64,000 nt of DNA from Natronorubrum tibetense GA33 (lineage in GTDB: Archaea; Halobacteriota; Halobacteria; Halobacteriales; Natrialbaceae): positions 2,283,527 to 2,347,526 of the forward strand of contig NZ_KB913017.1 of the NCBI RefSeq assembly GCF_000383975.1. Direction: 5' to 3'. Shown here piece by piece: positions 17,788-27,145 of the stretch. Position numbers and translations under genes: made by a program. The stretch's first letter is position 1, and each line of letters begins with the position of its first letter. The notes beneath the pieces are model-generated. The model saw nothing but the letters and a program-made list of their open reading frames with translations, was not told the origin of the DNA and searched no databases.

Positions 17788-18759
17788 TTACGCGACGGAG
17801 TCTTCGTCCGCGTCCGCTCCGGCGCGCTCGAGATGTCGTTCGAGCGACGCACTCACGATTTCCCGAAACCGCTCGTAGTCGGCCTCGAGGGCGACTGAAC
17901 CGTTCGGCTGCTCACCCCTCACACCGTTCCTATCGCAGACCAGCGCTCCGCGGGCGATGTCGGAATCGATTCCGACCTCCATCGGATATCGCTCGGTCTC
18001 CAGTACGCCGTCGTCGACGAGGCCCGCGATCACGAGCGCGTCGTGAATCGCGGCCGATTCGATCCCGTACTGCTCGAGTTGCTCGTCGCCGTAGTAGGTG
18101 AGCCACTCGCTGACGGCCCGTCCCAGCAGATCGTCTCGCGGGAGCGATTCGACCGCCGCGGGCGGAACCGCGGCCTTCGCCGTGACGTCGAGGCCAACGA
18201 GCGTGGGCGAGCAATCCCGTACGACCCGGTGGGCCGCGTGGGGATCGGTGTGGAAGTTGGCCTCGGCCAGCGGCGTCACGTTGCCCGAACTGAATGCGGC
18301 CCCGCCCATAACGACGAGTTCGTCGAGCAGGTCGGGCAGGTCGGGTTCCATCGCGTGTGCGAGCGCAACGTTCGTCAGCGGTCCGATCGCCGCGAGCGTT
18401 AATTCGCCCTCGTGGGCTCGAGCCTGCTCGACGATGAACTTCGCGGCGTGTTCGTCGACGGGCCGGCTTGCAGCCGTCGGCGTCGGCACGTCGCCACGGA
18501 TACCGCCCTCGCCGTGGATGTGCTCGGACGTCCGGAGCGGGACGGCCAGCGGCCGATCCGCTCCTCTCGCGATGGGCACGTCCGTCCGCTCGACGAGTTC
18601 GAGGATCGAACGAGCGTTCTCGGTCGTCTCCGAAACCGGCGCGTTGCCGTGGACGGTGGTCAGCCCGACGACCTCGAGGTCGGACCGCTCGAGGGCGGTC
18701 AGAATGGCCACGGCGTCGTCGCAGCCGGGATCCGTATCGATCAGCACGGGGCGACTCAT
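17788..18759 (-). CDS. Inosine/uridine-preferring nucleoside hydrolase
   Basis: This 323-residue enzyme of the IunH family cleaves the N-glycosidic bond of ribonucleosides. VLIDTDPGCDDAVAILTAL is the Ca2+-binding signature (DTDxGxDDAxA). GLTTVHGNAPVSETTENA, PLAVPLRTSEHIHGEGG and LAAIGPLTNVALA all match the family, and AAIHDALVIAG supplies the late Asp. The start at 18759 sits five residues before the metal motif; an Arg-rich upstream extension was rejected. It is convergent with the PfkB kinase across 156 bp, so the released ribose and the sugar kinase may form one salvage route. Confidence 0.92.
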   Translation of the reverse strand: MSRPVLIDTDPGCDDAVAILTALERSDLEVVGLTTVHGNAPVSETTENARSILELVERTDVPIARGADRPLAVPLRTSEHIHGEGGIRGDVPTPTAASRPVDEHAAKFIVEQARAHEGELTLAAIGPLTNVALAHAMEPDLPDLLDELVVMGGAAFSSGNVTPLAEANFHTDPHAAHRVVRDCSPTLVGLDVTAKAAVPPAAVESLPRDDLLGRAVSEWLTYYGDEQLEQYGIESAAIHDALVIAGLVDDGVLETERYPMEVGIDSDIARGALVCDRNGVRGEQPNGSVALEADYERFREIVSASLERHLERAGADADEDSVA

Positions 18760-18823
18760 ACGCGAACCGTCGGGCCCCATCCGTGATAAATCGCCGGGCG
18801 TTCGCGGCGGCCGGTCCCGTCGG

Positions 18824-20146
18824 TCACTCGAGCGCGTCTTCGGCACCCGTGAGCAGGGCAACCGCGTTCGGCGTCCGTTCGACCATCCCCTTCCCGAGCA
18901 GGTAGCGAGCGTAGCCGTTGGCTCGGCCCCATTCCCGGTCCTCGTCGTCATCGCGACTGCGCCGTTCTATCCCCGAGTCGCCAGCCGAGACCCACCCTTG
19001 AGCCTCCGCGAGGAAGTATTCGGTCGACGGACCTGGGGACGACGCGAGCGCGTCCTCAAGCAGATCGACGGCGTCTCGCTTCGCGGCGTCGATCGACTCC
19101 GCGTCGAGTTCGGCCGCCTCGCCGTCCTCGAGGCGGTCGCGTTCCACGCGCGCCGTCTCGAACAGGAGCCACGTCTTCGCGAGTTCGACGGCGCCGTACA
19201 CCTCGAAGCCGCGGTCGGCGTACCGGACGCCGGTACCGCTGCGGTCTGATCGCGAGTAGAGCGCGCTGTGAACGGAGCGGCGTTCCCCGTCGAACTCGTC
19301 GATCCGGTCGAACCATCGCGCTCGATCGTCGCGCAGGTCGTCGACGCGCTCGCCGAGGACCTGCCGACTCTCGGAGATCGTCTCGTGAACCGAGTCGCCG
19401 CCGTCGCGCTCGCGAAGCGCCTCGCGGTACGCCGCCGCCTCGGCGAGTCGAAGTTCGCTTCGCCGAACGCTGGCGTAGTTGTCGGCGATCTCTTCGGCGT
19501 CGTCCGGTTGCCTCCAGCGTTCGACGTCGTCGTCGTCCGCACGCCACCGCAGCCCCTGACCCGCCTGATTGAGACAGTACTCGATCCGGTGTCCATACGC
19601 GAGGAACGTCTCCGGATCGCCGGTCTCGTAGGAAAATCGATCGATCGCTGCGTCCACCTCGTCGAGTAACACGGTCGCCTTTTCGCTCGGATCTCGATCG
19701 AAGTCGGCGTTCGTGGCCCGCGCGTACGCGAACCCGGCGGCGGCCTTCGAGAGGTGGTACCCCGCGGCCTCGACGGTGTCGACGACCGGCGGTTCCGTCG
19801 GGAGATCGTCGGCAAACTCGGCCGCTCGCTCGAGGTCGGTGCGGTATGTTCGGTGCCGAGACTCAGACTGTCGATCGCTCGGTTCGTCCAGTCGATTCCA
19901 CGCCTCGAGACCGTCAGTCGCGTAACTGATAATCTCCTCCGCGGTCGTTCGAAGGTGCGCGTCGGTCGTCTCGACCGCGGTCTCGACCTCGGGAATCGAT
20001 CGTCGCCGCGTTCGCGCGTAGACGACGCGGTCGGGAAGCACGCCGATGACGCTCGAGCACCCGGCGAGAAGAGAGACGCCGATGCCGGTCGTGCCGGCCA
20101 AGAACTGCCGTCTGGAGGCACCCGGGCGGTGTTTCATATGGGTCAT
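18824..20146 (-). CDS. Tat-exported lipoprotein, helical
   Basis: This 440-residue protein has ASRRQFLAGTTGIGVSLLAGCSS, a twin-arginine signal with a lipobox (LAGC), so the mature chain should be lipid-anchored on the outside of the membrane. The remainder is mainly alpha-helical and charged, with TPR-like amphipathic stretches and heavy Arg/Asp/Glu use. No catalytic motif is evident. Met at 20137 is an alternative start three codons in. A long upstream open frame reaching 21196 lies opposite truA and was rejected as a shadow. Confidence 0.72.
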   Translation of the reverse strand: MTHMKHRPGASRRQFLAGTTGIGVSLLAGCSSVIGVLPDRVVYARTRRRSIPEVETAVETTDAHLRTTAEEIISYATDGLEAWNRLDEPSDRQSESRHRTYRTDLERAAEFADDLPTEPPVVDTVEAAGYHLSKAAAGFAYARATNADFDRDPSEKATVLLDEVDAAIDRFSYETGDPETFLAYGHRIEYCLNQAGQGLRWRADDDDVERWRQPDDAEEIADNYASVRRSELRLAEAAAYREALRERDGGDSVHETISESRQVLGERVDDLRDDRARWFDRIDEFDGERRSVHSALYSRSDRSGTGVRYADRGFEVYGAVELAKTWLLFETARVERDRLEDGEAAELDAESIDAAKRDAVDLLEDALASSPGPSTEYFLAEAQGWVSAGDSGIERRSRDDDEDREWGRANGYARYLLGKGMVERTPNAVALLTGAEDALE

Positions 20147-20254
20147 AGATAACAAATAGGTGAAAACATTTCGGTTCGAACTATTTCTGACAGAGACAAT
20201 CCCGCGATCACTCGAGCGATCAGTATAACACGCTGGCGCGGTTCGATCGAACCG

Positions 20255-21118
20255 ATGCCGACGCGCGCCTTCCGGGTCGCCTACGACGGCACCGGCTACT
20301 ACGGCTTTCAGCGCCAGCCCGACGTTCTCACCGTAGAGGACGCGATATTCGATGCCCTGCGCGGCCTCGAGGTCCTCGCCCCCGACGCCGACAAACCCGA
20401 CGGCTACGCCGCGGCAGGTCGGACCGATGCCGGCGTCTCTGCGCTCGCCCAGACGGTGGCCCTCGAGGTCCCGGAGTGGCTCACGCCGCGGGCGTTCAAC
20501 GCCGAACTCCCCGCCGATATTCGGGCGTGGGCGGCCGCCGACGCGGCCGACGATTTCCACGCAACCCATCATGCGGCCGGTCGGACGTACACGTATCATC
20601 TGTACGCGCCGCCGGAGCCGGCTGCTCCTGTCGGTTCGATCGACACCTCGAACGCGACCGAACGCGCCGTCGACGACGGCCGGTTCCGAGCCGCCTGCGA
20701 GGCACTTTCGGGCAGTCACGATTACCACAACCTTACGCCGGACGACCACAACACCGAGCGCGCGCCGATGCTCGAGGCGACCCGCGACGGCGACTATCTC
20801 GTCGTGACGGTCGCCGCGAGCGGCTTCGCCCGCGAACTCGTCCGACGACTCGTCTCGCTGGCTCGAGACGTCGGTACCGGGGCGGAACCACTGGCGAAGA
20901 TCGATCGGACCCTCGATCCCGACCCGCTGCCGGGTCACGAGGGCATCGCACCCGCGCCCCCCGAACCGCTCGTGTTGGCCGCGGTCGACTACCCTGACCT
21001 CGAGTTCGCGGTAGACGAGGACGCGGCCGCGAGCGCTCGAGCGATCTTCGAGCGGCGGCGGATCGACCGCCGGACGGGTGCGCGCGTGGCGGGTCAGATC
21101 GCCGACGGCGTCCGGTGA
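20255..21118 (+). CDS. truA: tRNA pseudouridine(38-40) synthase
   Basis: This 287-residue protein converts uridines in the tRNA anticodon stem-loop to pseudouridine. FRVAYDGTGYYGFQRQP opens the fold, and the catalytic loop AAAGRTDAGVSALAQTV contains Asp58. FHATHHAAGRTYTYHLY is the family's second motif, and FARELVRRLVSLARDVG corresponds to the RNA-binding helix. Length is normal for archaeal TruA. It diverges from the Tat-lipoprotein gene. Confidence 0.95.
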   Translation: MPTRAFRVAYDGTGYYGFQRQPDVLTVEDAIFDALRGLEVLAPDADKPDGYAAAGRTDAGVSALAQTVALEVPEWLTPRAFNAELPADIRAWAAADAADDFHATHHAAGRTYTYHLYAPPEPAAPVGSIDTSNATERAVDDGRFRAACEALSGSHDYHNLTPDDHNTERAPMLEATRDGDYLVVTVAASGFARELVRRLVSLARDVGTGAEPLAKIDRTLDPDPLPGHEGIAPAPPEPLVLAAVDYPDLEFAVDEDAAASARAIFERRRIDRRTGARVAGQIADGVR

Positions 21119-21183
21119 GCCGGCGACCGACGGCATCCAGTCCGTTGACGAGCCTTTTTGTGCTGGGACAGACACCTCGGAGC

Positions 21184-21426
21184 ATGGAACTCTCACCGGA
21201 GGAGTACGGCGCGTACTGGCGGGCGTCGCTGCACGTTTCCGCGGGCATCATCATCGTCTATCTGGGCTATCAGGTCGCCTCGCCGCTGTTCGCCTACTCC
21301 AACGTCGGCGCGGTCGGTATCGGGATCTTTCTGTTCGTCGCGCTCGTCGTCGCCGGCTGCTTCATCGCGATGCTCGGCGTCGCTCGGACCGTTCGGACCG
21401 CCGTCGACGCCGAGATGCGGGGGTAA
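21184..21426 (+). CDS. Small two-helix membrane protein
   Basis: This 80-residue protein begins MELSPEEYGAYWRASLHVSA and has two transmembrane helices (about residues 18-38 and 42-66). It lies between truA and the NifU-C gene with short gaps, all on the plus strand. An in-frame GTG at 21115 would add residues overlapping the truA end; the ATG at 21184 is preferred because the sequence is then entirely membrane-like. It is a haloarchaeal protein of unknown function. Confidence 0.65.
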   Translation: MELSPEEYGAYWRASLHVSAGIIIVYLGYQVASPLFAYSNVGAVGIGIFLFVALVVAGCFIAMLGVARTVRTAVDAEMRG

Positions 21427-21488
21427 CACGGGACGATCGACTCGAGCCGGTGAACAGAGATTTATCCGTCCGGGCCCTCGTCTCAGAC

Positions 21489-21803
21489 ATGAGTGAGTCC
21501 GCCCAGTCCCCCGAAGACGAGGTTCGAGAAGCGGTGTCGCTGTTCCTCCAGCGAAACTTTCCCCAGATTCAGGCCCACGGCGGCGACTCCTCGATCACCG
21601 AGGTCAATCTCGAGGAGGGCCACGTGGAGATCAACCTAAGCGGGGCCTGCAGCGGCTGCGGCGTCAGCCCGATGACGACGCAGGCGATCCAGCGACGGCT
21701 CCCGAGCGAGATCGATACGATCGACTACGTCTCGGTGACTACCGGCTTCGACGGGCTGAGTGAGGGAACGTCTCGGGACATTTCGGACGACGTGCCGTTC
21801 TGA
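21489..21803 (+). CDS. NifU C-terminal domain Fe-S scaffold protein
   Basis: This 104-residue protein contains the NifU-C (Nfu) domain. VSLFLQRNFPQIQAHGGDSSI and LSGACSGCGVSPMTTQ carry the CxxC pair that binds a transferable [4Fe-4S] cluster between subunits of a dimer. It acts in cytoplasmic Fe-S cluster delivery. The ATG at 21489 precedes the conserved Glu-rich first helix. Its C-terminal tail is short and acidic. Confidence 0.92.
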   Translation: MSESAQSPEDEVREAVSLFLQRNFPQIQAHGGDSSITEVNLEEGHVEINLSGACSGCGVSPMTTQAIQRRLPSEIDTIDYVSVTTGFDGLSEGTSRDISDDVPF

Positions 21804-21821
21804 ATTACACGGCCAGTCCGG

Positions 21822-23279
21822 TCAATCCCAGCCGTCCGGCCAGACCTCCGCGGCCCGCATTCCCGGCTCGTACTCCTGTTCTCGAAGCTGTTCGCGTAAC
21901 TCGTCGGACTCGATCCGCGGCACGTCCGTCCGCGTCAGCTCGCGAACCAACAGCGCCGTCAGCATGGCGTGTTCGCGGAGGTTCCGCGGATCGACCTTGT
22001 CCCGCGTGTCGGCAGTCGTGTGCCCCCAGCCGCGGCCTCGTTCGGAGCCCTCCGGCGGCTCGCTGTGAAGTTGGAGCGTCGGCACTCCGGCCCGAAGGAA
22101 CGGCCAGTGATCGCTAAAGGGATGCGGATCGGTCTCGTGAACAACTGGCTGTCCCGCCGCGCTCGTCACCTCGTCGGCCAGTTCCGCGAGCGACTCGGAG
22201 CCGTGCGAGAGCGCTTTGAGATTCCGAAATCGGCCCGCGCCGTCGACGTTGACCACCGCGCGGATCGACTCGAGATCGACCGCGTCGGCCATCGCTTCGG
22301 CACCCAGCAGTCCGATCTCCTCGCAGCCGACGCCGGCCACTCGCACCCGGCACTCGAGGTCATCCTCGGTCGCCGACAGGGTCGACGTCGCGGCGGCGAC
22401 GGTCGAGATACCGCAGCCGTTGTCCAGCGCGCCCTCGGTGATGTCGTGGGCGTCGTAGTGGGCGACGACGAGCACTTCCTCGTCCGTGTCGGGGCCAAGC
22501 GTCCCGTGTACGTTCTGACTCGAGCCGTCCTGCGTCGAGGCATCGACGCGAAGCCGCCCTCGAGCCCCGCGCTTGGCGTACTCCGTGAGCCAGTCGTGGG
22601 TCTCGGCGCTGACGCCGACACCCGGCACGGCGGCCTCGGCGTCGAACTTCAGTGCCCCCGTCGGCGGCAGTTGGCCGGGAACGTGGTTGGCGAAGACGAA
22701 CGCCTTCGCACCCGCGGCGACCGCGTGGCCGAACTTCTCCATCCGGTGGACGAACCGCTGGCCCGACGGCGTCGTCGTACTCGCGACGGCGATCGCTCCC
22801 TTGAGGTCGACCTCCTCGAGTTCCGTCGGCGTCCCGTAGCCGACGTCGACCAGCGGTCCCTCGACGTCGCCCGCCGGCGCGTACGGCAGCGCGATCGCCT
22901 CGAACATACGGTCGACGCCCGTCGAGCCCGATTCGGGGTCGCCCCGTTCTCTTTCCGCCTCGCGCTCTTCGCTCCCGCTCCCGCGAGTCGTCGTCTCGCT
23001 TCCCAGCACGGCGAACTCGGTGGAGCCTCGCTCCCAGTACTGCATCGAAAATTCCTGGAACTCGACATCCTCGAGGCCGGCGTCGGTCAGCTCCTCGCGC
23101 ACGATTTCGGCGGCGCGGCGTTCGCCCGGCGAGCCGCCCATCCGGTGGGGGAGCTCGGTCAGTCGCGTCAGCAGTTCCCAGCCCCGGTCGTCGCTCCAGG
23201 CGCGACCGAGCGCAGTCTCGAGTCGCTCGTCGTCGATGACCTCGTCGTCCATACCCCGTTGTTCGCGCTCGAGTGGCAT
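21822..23279 (-). CDS. M28 family zinc aminopeptidase
   Basis: This 485-residue peptidase has an inserted PA-like domain around residues 130-230. VVAHYDAHDITEGALDNGCG gives the first His and bridging Asp, VGCEEIGLLGAEA the Glu-Glu pair, VVNVDGAG the next Asp, and GWGHTTADTRDKVD the final His ligand. Typical substrates are short peptides. There is no signal sequence, so it is probably cytoplasmic. A Met at 23252 is an equally plausible start. It diverges from pepF, placing two peptidases around one promoter region. Confidence 0.9.
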   Translation of the reverse strand: MPLEREQRGMDDEVIDDERLETALGRAWSDDRGWELLTRLTELPHRMGGSPGERRAAEIVREELTDAGLEDVEFQEFSMQYWERGSTEFAVLGSETTTRGSGSEEREAERERGDPESGSTGVDRMFEAIALPYAPAGDVEGPLVDVGYGTPTELEEVDLKGAIAVASTTTPSGQRFVHRMEKFGHAVAAGAKAFVFANHVPGQLPPTGALKFDAEAAVPGVGVSAETHDWLTEYAKRGARGRLRVDASTQDGSSQNVHGTLGPDTDEEVLVVAHYDAHDITEGALDNGCGISTVAAATSTLSATEDDLECRVRVAGVGCEEIGLLGAEAMADAVDLESIRAVVNVDGAGRFRNLKALSHGSESLAELADEVTSAAGQPVVHETDPHPFSDHWPFLRAGVPTLQLHSEPPEGSERGRGWGHTTADTRDKVDPRNLREHAMLTALLVRELTRTDVPRIESDELREQLREQEYEPGMRAAEVWPDGWD

Positions 23280-23385
23280 ATTTTGCCGGTCGGATTCGGC
23301 CGGGGTGGGTGCCCGACGGTTCGGAGTGTGGGGGTGTTGTTCGCCCTTCGATACCCTTTACCACCTACGTTCCGAAACGCGTGCT

Positions 23386-25206
23386 ATGAGTTCCGTTCCC
23401 GAACGCTCCGAGGTCGACGAGGACTATACCTGGAACCTCGAGAGCATCTACGCGTCCGACGACGACTGGGAGAGCGCCTACGAGGCGGTCGCCGAGCGCG
23501 TCGACGAACTCGCCGCCTACGAGGGACAGGTTACCGACGACGCCGACACGCTCCTCGAGACGCTCGAGTTACGCGACGAGGTCATGCGCGAGGTGTCGAT
23601 GGTCGCCTCCTATGCCCGAATGCGCCGCGACGAGGATACGACGAACCAGGAGTATCAGGCGCTGACGGCGCGGGCACAGTCGCTTGCCTCCGACGCCCAC
23701 TCTGCGGCCTCGTTCATCGATCCCGAACTGCAGGAGCTGACCCGCGAGGAGTTCGACGCGATGGTCGACGCGGAGTCGGATCTCGAGACGTACGATCACT
23801 ACGTCGACGACGTGCTGCGGATGAAACCGCACACGCGTTCGGCCGAAGTCGAGGAGTTGCTCGCCGAACTGGGCGAGGTCACGGGTGCGACGGGCGAGGT
23901 GTACAACATGCTCGCGAACGCGGACATGTCGTTTCCCACCGTGGAGGACGCTGACGGAGAAGCCGTCGAGGTCACCCAGAGCAACTTCGTCAACCTGCTC
24001 AAACGCCCGGATCGGGAGTTCCGCCGGACGGTCCACGAGGAGTACTACGACGAGTGGGAAACGCTCCGAAACACGGTCGCTTCGGCCTACAAGAACAGCG
24101 TCAAGGCCGACGTCAAGACGGCCCAGGCGCGCAACTACGACACGGCTCGCGAGGCTGCCCTCGACGGTCCCAACGTTCCCGTCGATGTCTACGACACGCT
24201 CGTCGACAGCGTCCACGAGAACATCGACAAGCTCCACCACCACGCCGAACTCAAGCGACAGGCCCTCGAGGTCGACGACCTCCAGATGTGGGACGTTTAC
24301 ATGCCTCTGACCGGCGACGAGGGGCCCGACGTCGAGTACGATCAAGCCGCCGAATGGGTCGTCGAATCCCTCGCGCCGCTGGGTGAGGACTACCAGTCCC
24401 GCGTCGCGGAAGGTCTCGACTCGCGCTGGGTCGACGTCTACGAGAACGAGGGCAAGCAGTCCGGTGCCTACTCGGGCGGCACGTACGACACCCAGCCGTT
24501 CATCCTGATGAACTACCAGGACGACATCTCCTCGATGTACACGCTGGCCCACGAACTCGGCCACTCGATGCACTCCGAACTGACGAAAGACGAACAGCCC
24601 TTCGTCTACTCGAACTACGAAATTTTCGTGGCCGAGGTCGCGAGTACGGTCAACGAGGCCCTGCTGACGAACCACTTGCTCGAGACCGTCGACGACCCCG
24701 AGTTCCGCAAGCACGTCTTGAACGAATTCCTGGAACGCGTGCGCTCGACGCTCTACCGACAGACGCTCTTTGCGGAGTTCGAACACGAGGCTCACCGACT
24801 CGAGGAGGAGAGCGAACCGTTGACGGCGGACCGACTGGACGAGCTCTACCGCGGACTCAAAGAAGAGTACTACGAGCCGGCGGTCGTCGACGACCGCATC
24901 GCCCGCGAGTGGATGCGTATCCCGCACTTCTACCGCGCCTTTTATGTCTACCAGTACGCGACCGGGATTTCGGCCGCGCTGGCCATCGTCGACGACGTCC
25001 TCCCGAACGGTGCGGGCGGCGACCCGAACCGCGACGCGGCCGAGGACTACCTCGAGTTCCTCCGACGGGGCTCCCGGGAGTACCCGCTCGAACTCCTCCG
25101 GATCGCCGGCGTCGACATGAGCACGTCCGAGCCGATCGATCGCGCGCTCGAGAGCTACGGCCAGCGACTCGAGGAGATGGACGCGCTGCTCGACGAGGCG
25201 AACTGA
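23386..25206 (+). CDS. pepF: Oligoendopeptidase F (M3 family)
   Basis: This 606-residue cytoplasmic metallopeptidase cleaves medium-length peptides. The start at 23386 gives MSSVPERSEVDEDYTWNLES, which matches the conserved N-terminus of PepF. TLAHELGHSMHSE holds the HExxH zinc site with the following Glu further on (FVAEVASTVNEALL). The size matches the family. Upstream reading frame beyond 23386 belongs to the M28 intergenic region. Confidence 0.94.
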   Translation: MSSVPERSEVDEDYTWNLESIYASDDDWESAYEAVAERVDELAAYEGQVTDDADTLLETLELRDEVMREVSMVASYARMRRDEDTTNQEYQALTARAQSLASDAHSAASFIDPELQELTREEFDAMVDAESDLETYDHYVDDVLRMKPHTRSAEVEELLAELGEVTGATGEVYNMLANADMSFPTVEDADGEAVEVTQSNFVNLLKRPDREFRRTVHEEYYDEWETLRNTVASAYKNSVKADVKTAQARNYDTAREAALDGPNVPVDVYDTLVDSVHENIDKLHHHAELKRQALEVDDLQMWDVYMPLTGDEGPDVEYDQAAEWVVESLAPLGEDYQSRVAEGLDSRWVDVYENEGKQSGAYSGGTYDTQPFILMNYQDDISSMYTLAHELGHSMHSELTKDEQPFVYSNYEIFVAEVASTVNEALLTNHLLETVDDPEFRKHVLNEFLERVRSTLYRQTLFAEFEHEAHRLEEESEPLTADRLDELYRGLKEEYYEPAVVDDRIAREWMRIPHFYRAFYVYQYATGISAALAIVDDVLPNGAGGDPNRDAAEDYLEFLRRGSREYPLELLRIAGVDMSTSEPIDRALESYGQRLEEMDALLDEAN

Positions 25207-25252
25207 CGACGTAATAGTTATGTTTTAGTCATTTTGTGGACTACAGCTCTGT

Positions 25253-25639
25253 GTGCCCATCTCGAACCGTCTCCGCGCTTCGGTACCCTCACTCGAGTGG
25301 TCTCCGATCTCTCTCCTGTTTGCCGCTCTCGTGGCCGTTCAGCTGACGGTCCTCTACGGAACCATCGGCGGCGACCCGAGCGACGTTGCCCTCTCGGTAG
25401 CCGCGGTGTACGTCGCGGGGATGCTTCTCGTCGGGTTGCTCGCGGGCGTTGCCCGGTCGAACTCGTTTCTGTTCACGTTGTTTGCGGGCTGGTCGGTCTT
25501 CGCGTGGCTCGCGTACGCGTTCGATCCGTCCGTTACCGTCGGGGCACTAATCGGAACCGTCACCGTCGGCTGCAGCTTCTACTATGCGATCAAGTACCGG
25601 TACGACGGCGATTTTTCGCTTCTCGAGGCCGTTCGTTGA
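25253..25639 (+). CDS. Four-helix membrane protein, unknown
   Basis: This 128-residue protein, beginning with GTG, has four predicted transmembrane stretches: LLFAALVAVQLTVLYG, VALSVAAVYVAGMLLVGLLAG, FLFTLFAGWSVFAWLAYAF and VGALIGTVTVGCSFYYAIK. It lies 46 bp after pepF on the same strand, so cotranscription is possible. No family is recognised. The 190-bp stretch after it (25640-25831) shows only promoter-like sequence for pan. Confidence 0.6.
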   Translation: MPISNRLRASVPSLEWSPISLLFAALVAVQLTVLYGTIGGDPSDVALSVAAVYVAGMLLVGLLAGVARSNSFLFTLFAGWSVFAWLAYAFDPSVTVGALIGTVTVGCSFYYAIKYRYDGDFSLLEAVR

Positions 25640-25831
25640 TGGCGGTGTGACTTATCCGGTCCACTCTCCTGTTGCAGACTTTTTGGTCCGAGGCGCGATT
25701 GCTGCCCGAAATCGCTCGCTTCCATCGTTTCGACTGGTTCGTGGCGATACGTCCTCGGTTGTCGGCTACCAGAAATCCAACCGGGACCCAAAGGCACATT
25801 TATGATCGGGGACTTACCAGCGTACGTCAGG

Positions 25832-27064
25832 ATGTCTCGAAGCCCGTCTATCCCAGACCGACCTCACCGCGATATCGATCCCGATCTCCCCGACGATGAG
25901 CGGCTCGAGGCGCTCCGCGGGCACTTTGCGGATCTCGCGGAGGTAAACGAACAGCTCACTGAGCAGCTCGAGGAGGCCGAACAGCGTCGCCAAGACCTGC
26001 GCGACCGCGTCGAGCGCGTCGAGCGCGAGAACGAGACGCTCAAAAGCTCCTCGCTGTACATCGCCACCGTCGAGGACGTCCTCGAGAACGACGAAGTGAT
26101 CGTCAAACAGCACGGAAACAACCAGGAGGTGCTCACGGACGTCTCCCCGCGGATCGTCGAGGAAGTCGATCCCGGCGACCGCGTCGCGGTCAACGACTCC
26201 TTTGCGATCCAGACGGTGCTCAACGCCGAGACCGACGCGCGCGCCCAGTCGATGGAGATCACCGAAAAGCCGGAAGTTACCTACGCCGACATCGGCGGGA
26301 TCGACGAACAGGTTCTCGAGGTTCGCGAGGCCGTCGAGCAGCCGTTGGCCGAACCCGAACTGTTCCACGAGGTCGGCATCGAGCCGCCGAGCGGCGTCCT
26401 GCTCTACGGCCCGCCCGGGACCGGCAAGACGATGCTCGCCAAGGCCGTCGCCAACGAGACCGACGCCACCTTCATCAAGATGGCTGGCTCGGAACTCGTC
26501 CGCAAGTTCATCGGCGAGGGCTCCCGTCTCGTCCGAGACCTCTTCGAGATGGCCCGCGAGCGCGAACCGGCAATAATCTTCATCGACGAGATCGACGCCA
26601 TCGCGACGACTCGCACCGAATCCAAGACCTCCGGCGACGCCGAGGTCCAGCGAACGATGATGCAACTGCTCTCCGAGATGGACGGCTTCGAGGCCCGCGG
26701 CGAGATCCGCATCATCGCCGCGACCAACCGCTTCGACATGCTCGACCGCGCCATCCTCCGGCCCGGCCGATTCGACCGCCTCATCGAAGTGCCCGAGGCC
26801 GACCGCGACGGCCGCGAGCAGATCCTCGAGATCCACACCCGGAACATGAACGTCGCCGACGGGGTCGACTTCGGCGACTTGGCCGACGACACCGACGGCT
26901 ACTCCGGTGCCGAAATCGAGAGTCTCACAACCGAAGCCGGCATGTTCGCGATCCGCAACGACCGCGAGCAGGTCACCCACCAGGACTTCGTCGAGGCCCT
27001 CGAGAAAATCGAGAAAGACGACTCGAGCGAGGTTATCTCCTCGGCGGGCTACTTCTACCAGTAA
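25832..27064 (+). CDS. pan: Proteasome-activating nucleotidase PAN
   Basis: This 410-residue AAA+ ATPase unfolds proteins for the archaeal 20S proteasome. Residues ~20-72 are the N-terminal coiled coil, followed by the OB domain. The Walker A motif LYGPPGTGKTM lies at ~193-200, Walker B is IIFIDEIDAI, and the arginine-finger region is RPGRFDRL. The chain ends SAGYFYQ, so the last three residues fit the hydrophobic-Tyr-X motif that opens the proteasome gate. The start at 25832 was preferred to 25802 because the family begins near MSRSPSIP. It shares the chromosomal area with several peptidases. Confidence 0.96.
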   Translation: MSRSPSIPDRPHRDIDPDLPDDERLEALRGHFADLAEVNEQLTEQLEEAEQRRQDLRDRVERVERENETLKSSSLYIATVEDVLENDEVIVKQHGNNQEVLTDVSPRIVEEVDPGDRVAVNDSFAIQTVLNAETDARAQSMEITEKPEVTYADIGGIDEQVLEVREAVEQPLAEPELFHEVGIEPPSGVLLYGPPGTGKTMLAKAVANETDATFIKMAGSELVRKFIGEGSRLVRDLFEMAREREPAIIFIDEIDAIATTRTESKTSGDAEVQRTMMQLLSEMDGFEARGEIRIIAATNRFDMLDRAILRPGRFDRLIEVPEADRDGREQILEIHTRNMNVADGVDFGDLADDTDGYSGAEIESLTTEAGMFAIRNDREQVTHQDFVEALEKIEKDDSSEVISSAGYFYQ

Positions 27065-27145
27065 CAGTTGTTGGCAATGTGATCTACTTTATACAGTCTG
27101 ACCGACCGGGACACTGCTGAATCCTTGCCGGTCATTGTTCGTTTG

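Noticed and set aside
20147-21196. N-terminal extension of the Tat lipoprotein frame across truA
   Set aside because: A clear Tat lipobox signal begins at 20137-20146, and the extension lies antisense to truA.
25253-25300. Start choice of the pepF-downstream membrane protein
   Set aside because: No ATG lies before the hydrophobic region, so the GTG was accepted; I did not treat it as a truncated gene.
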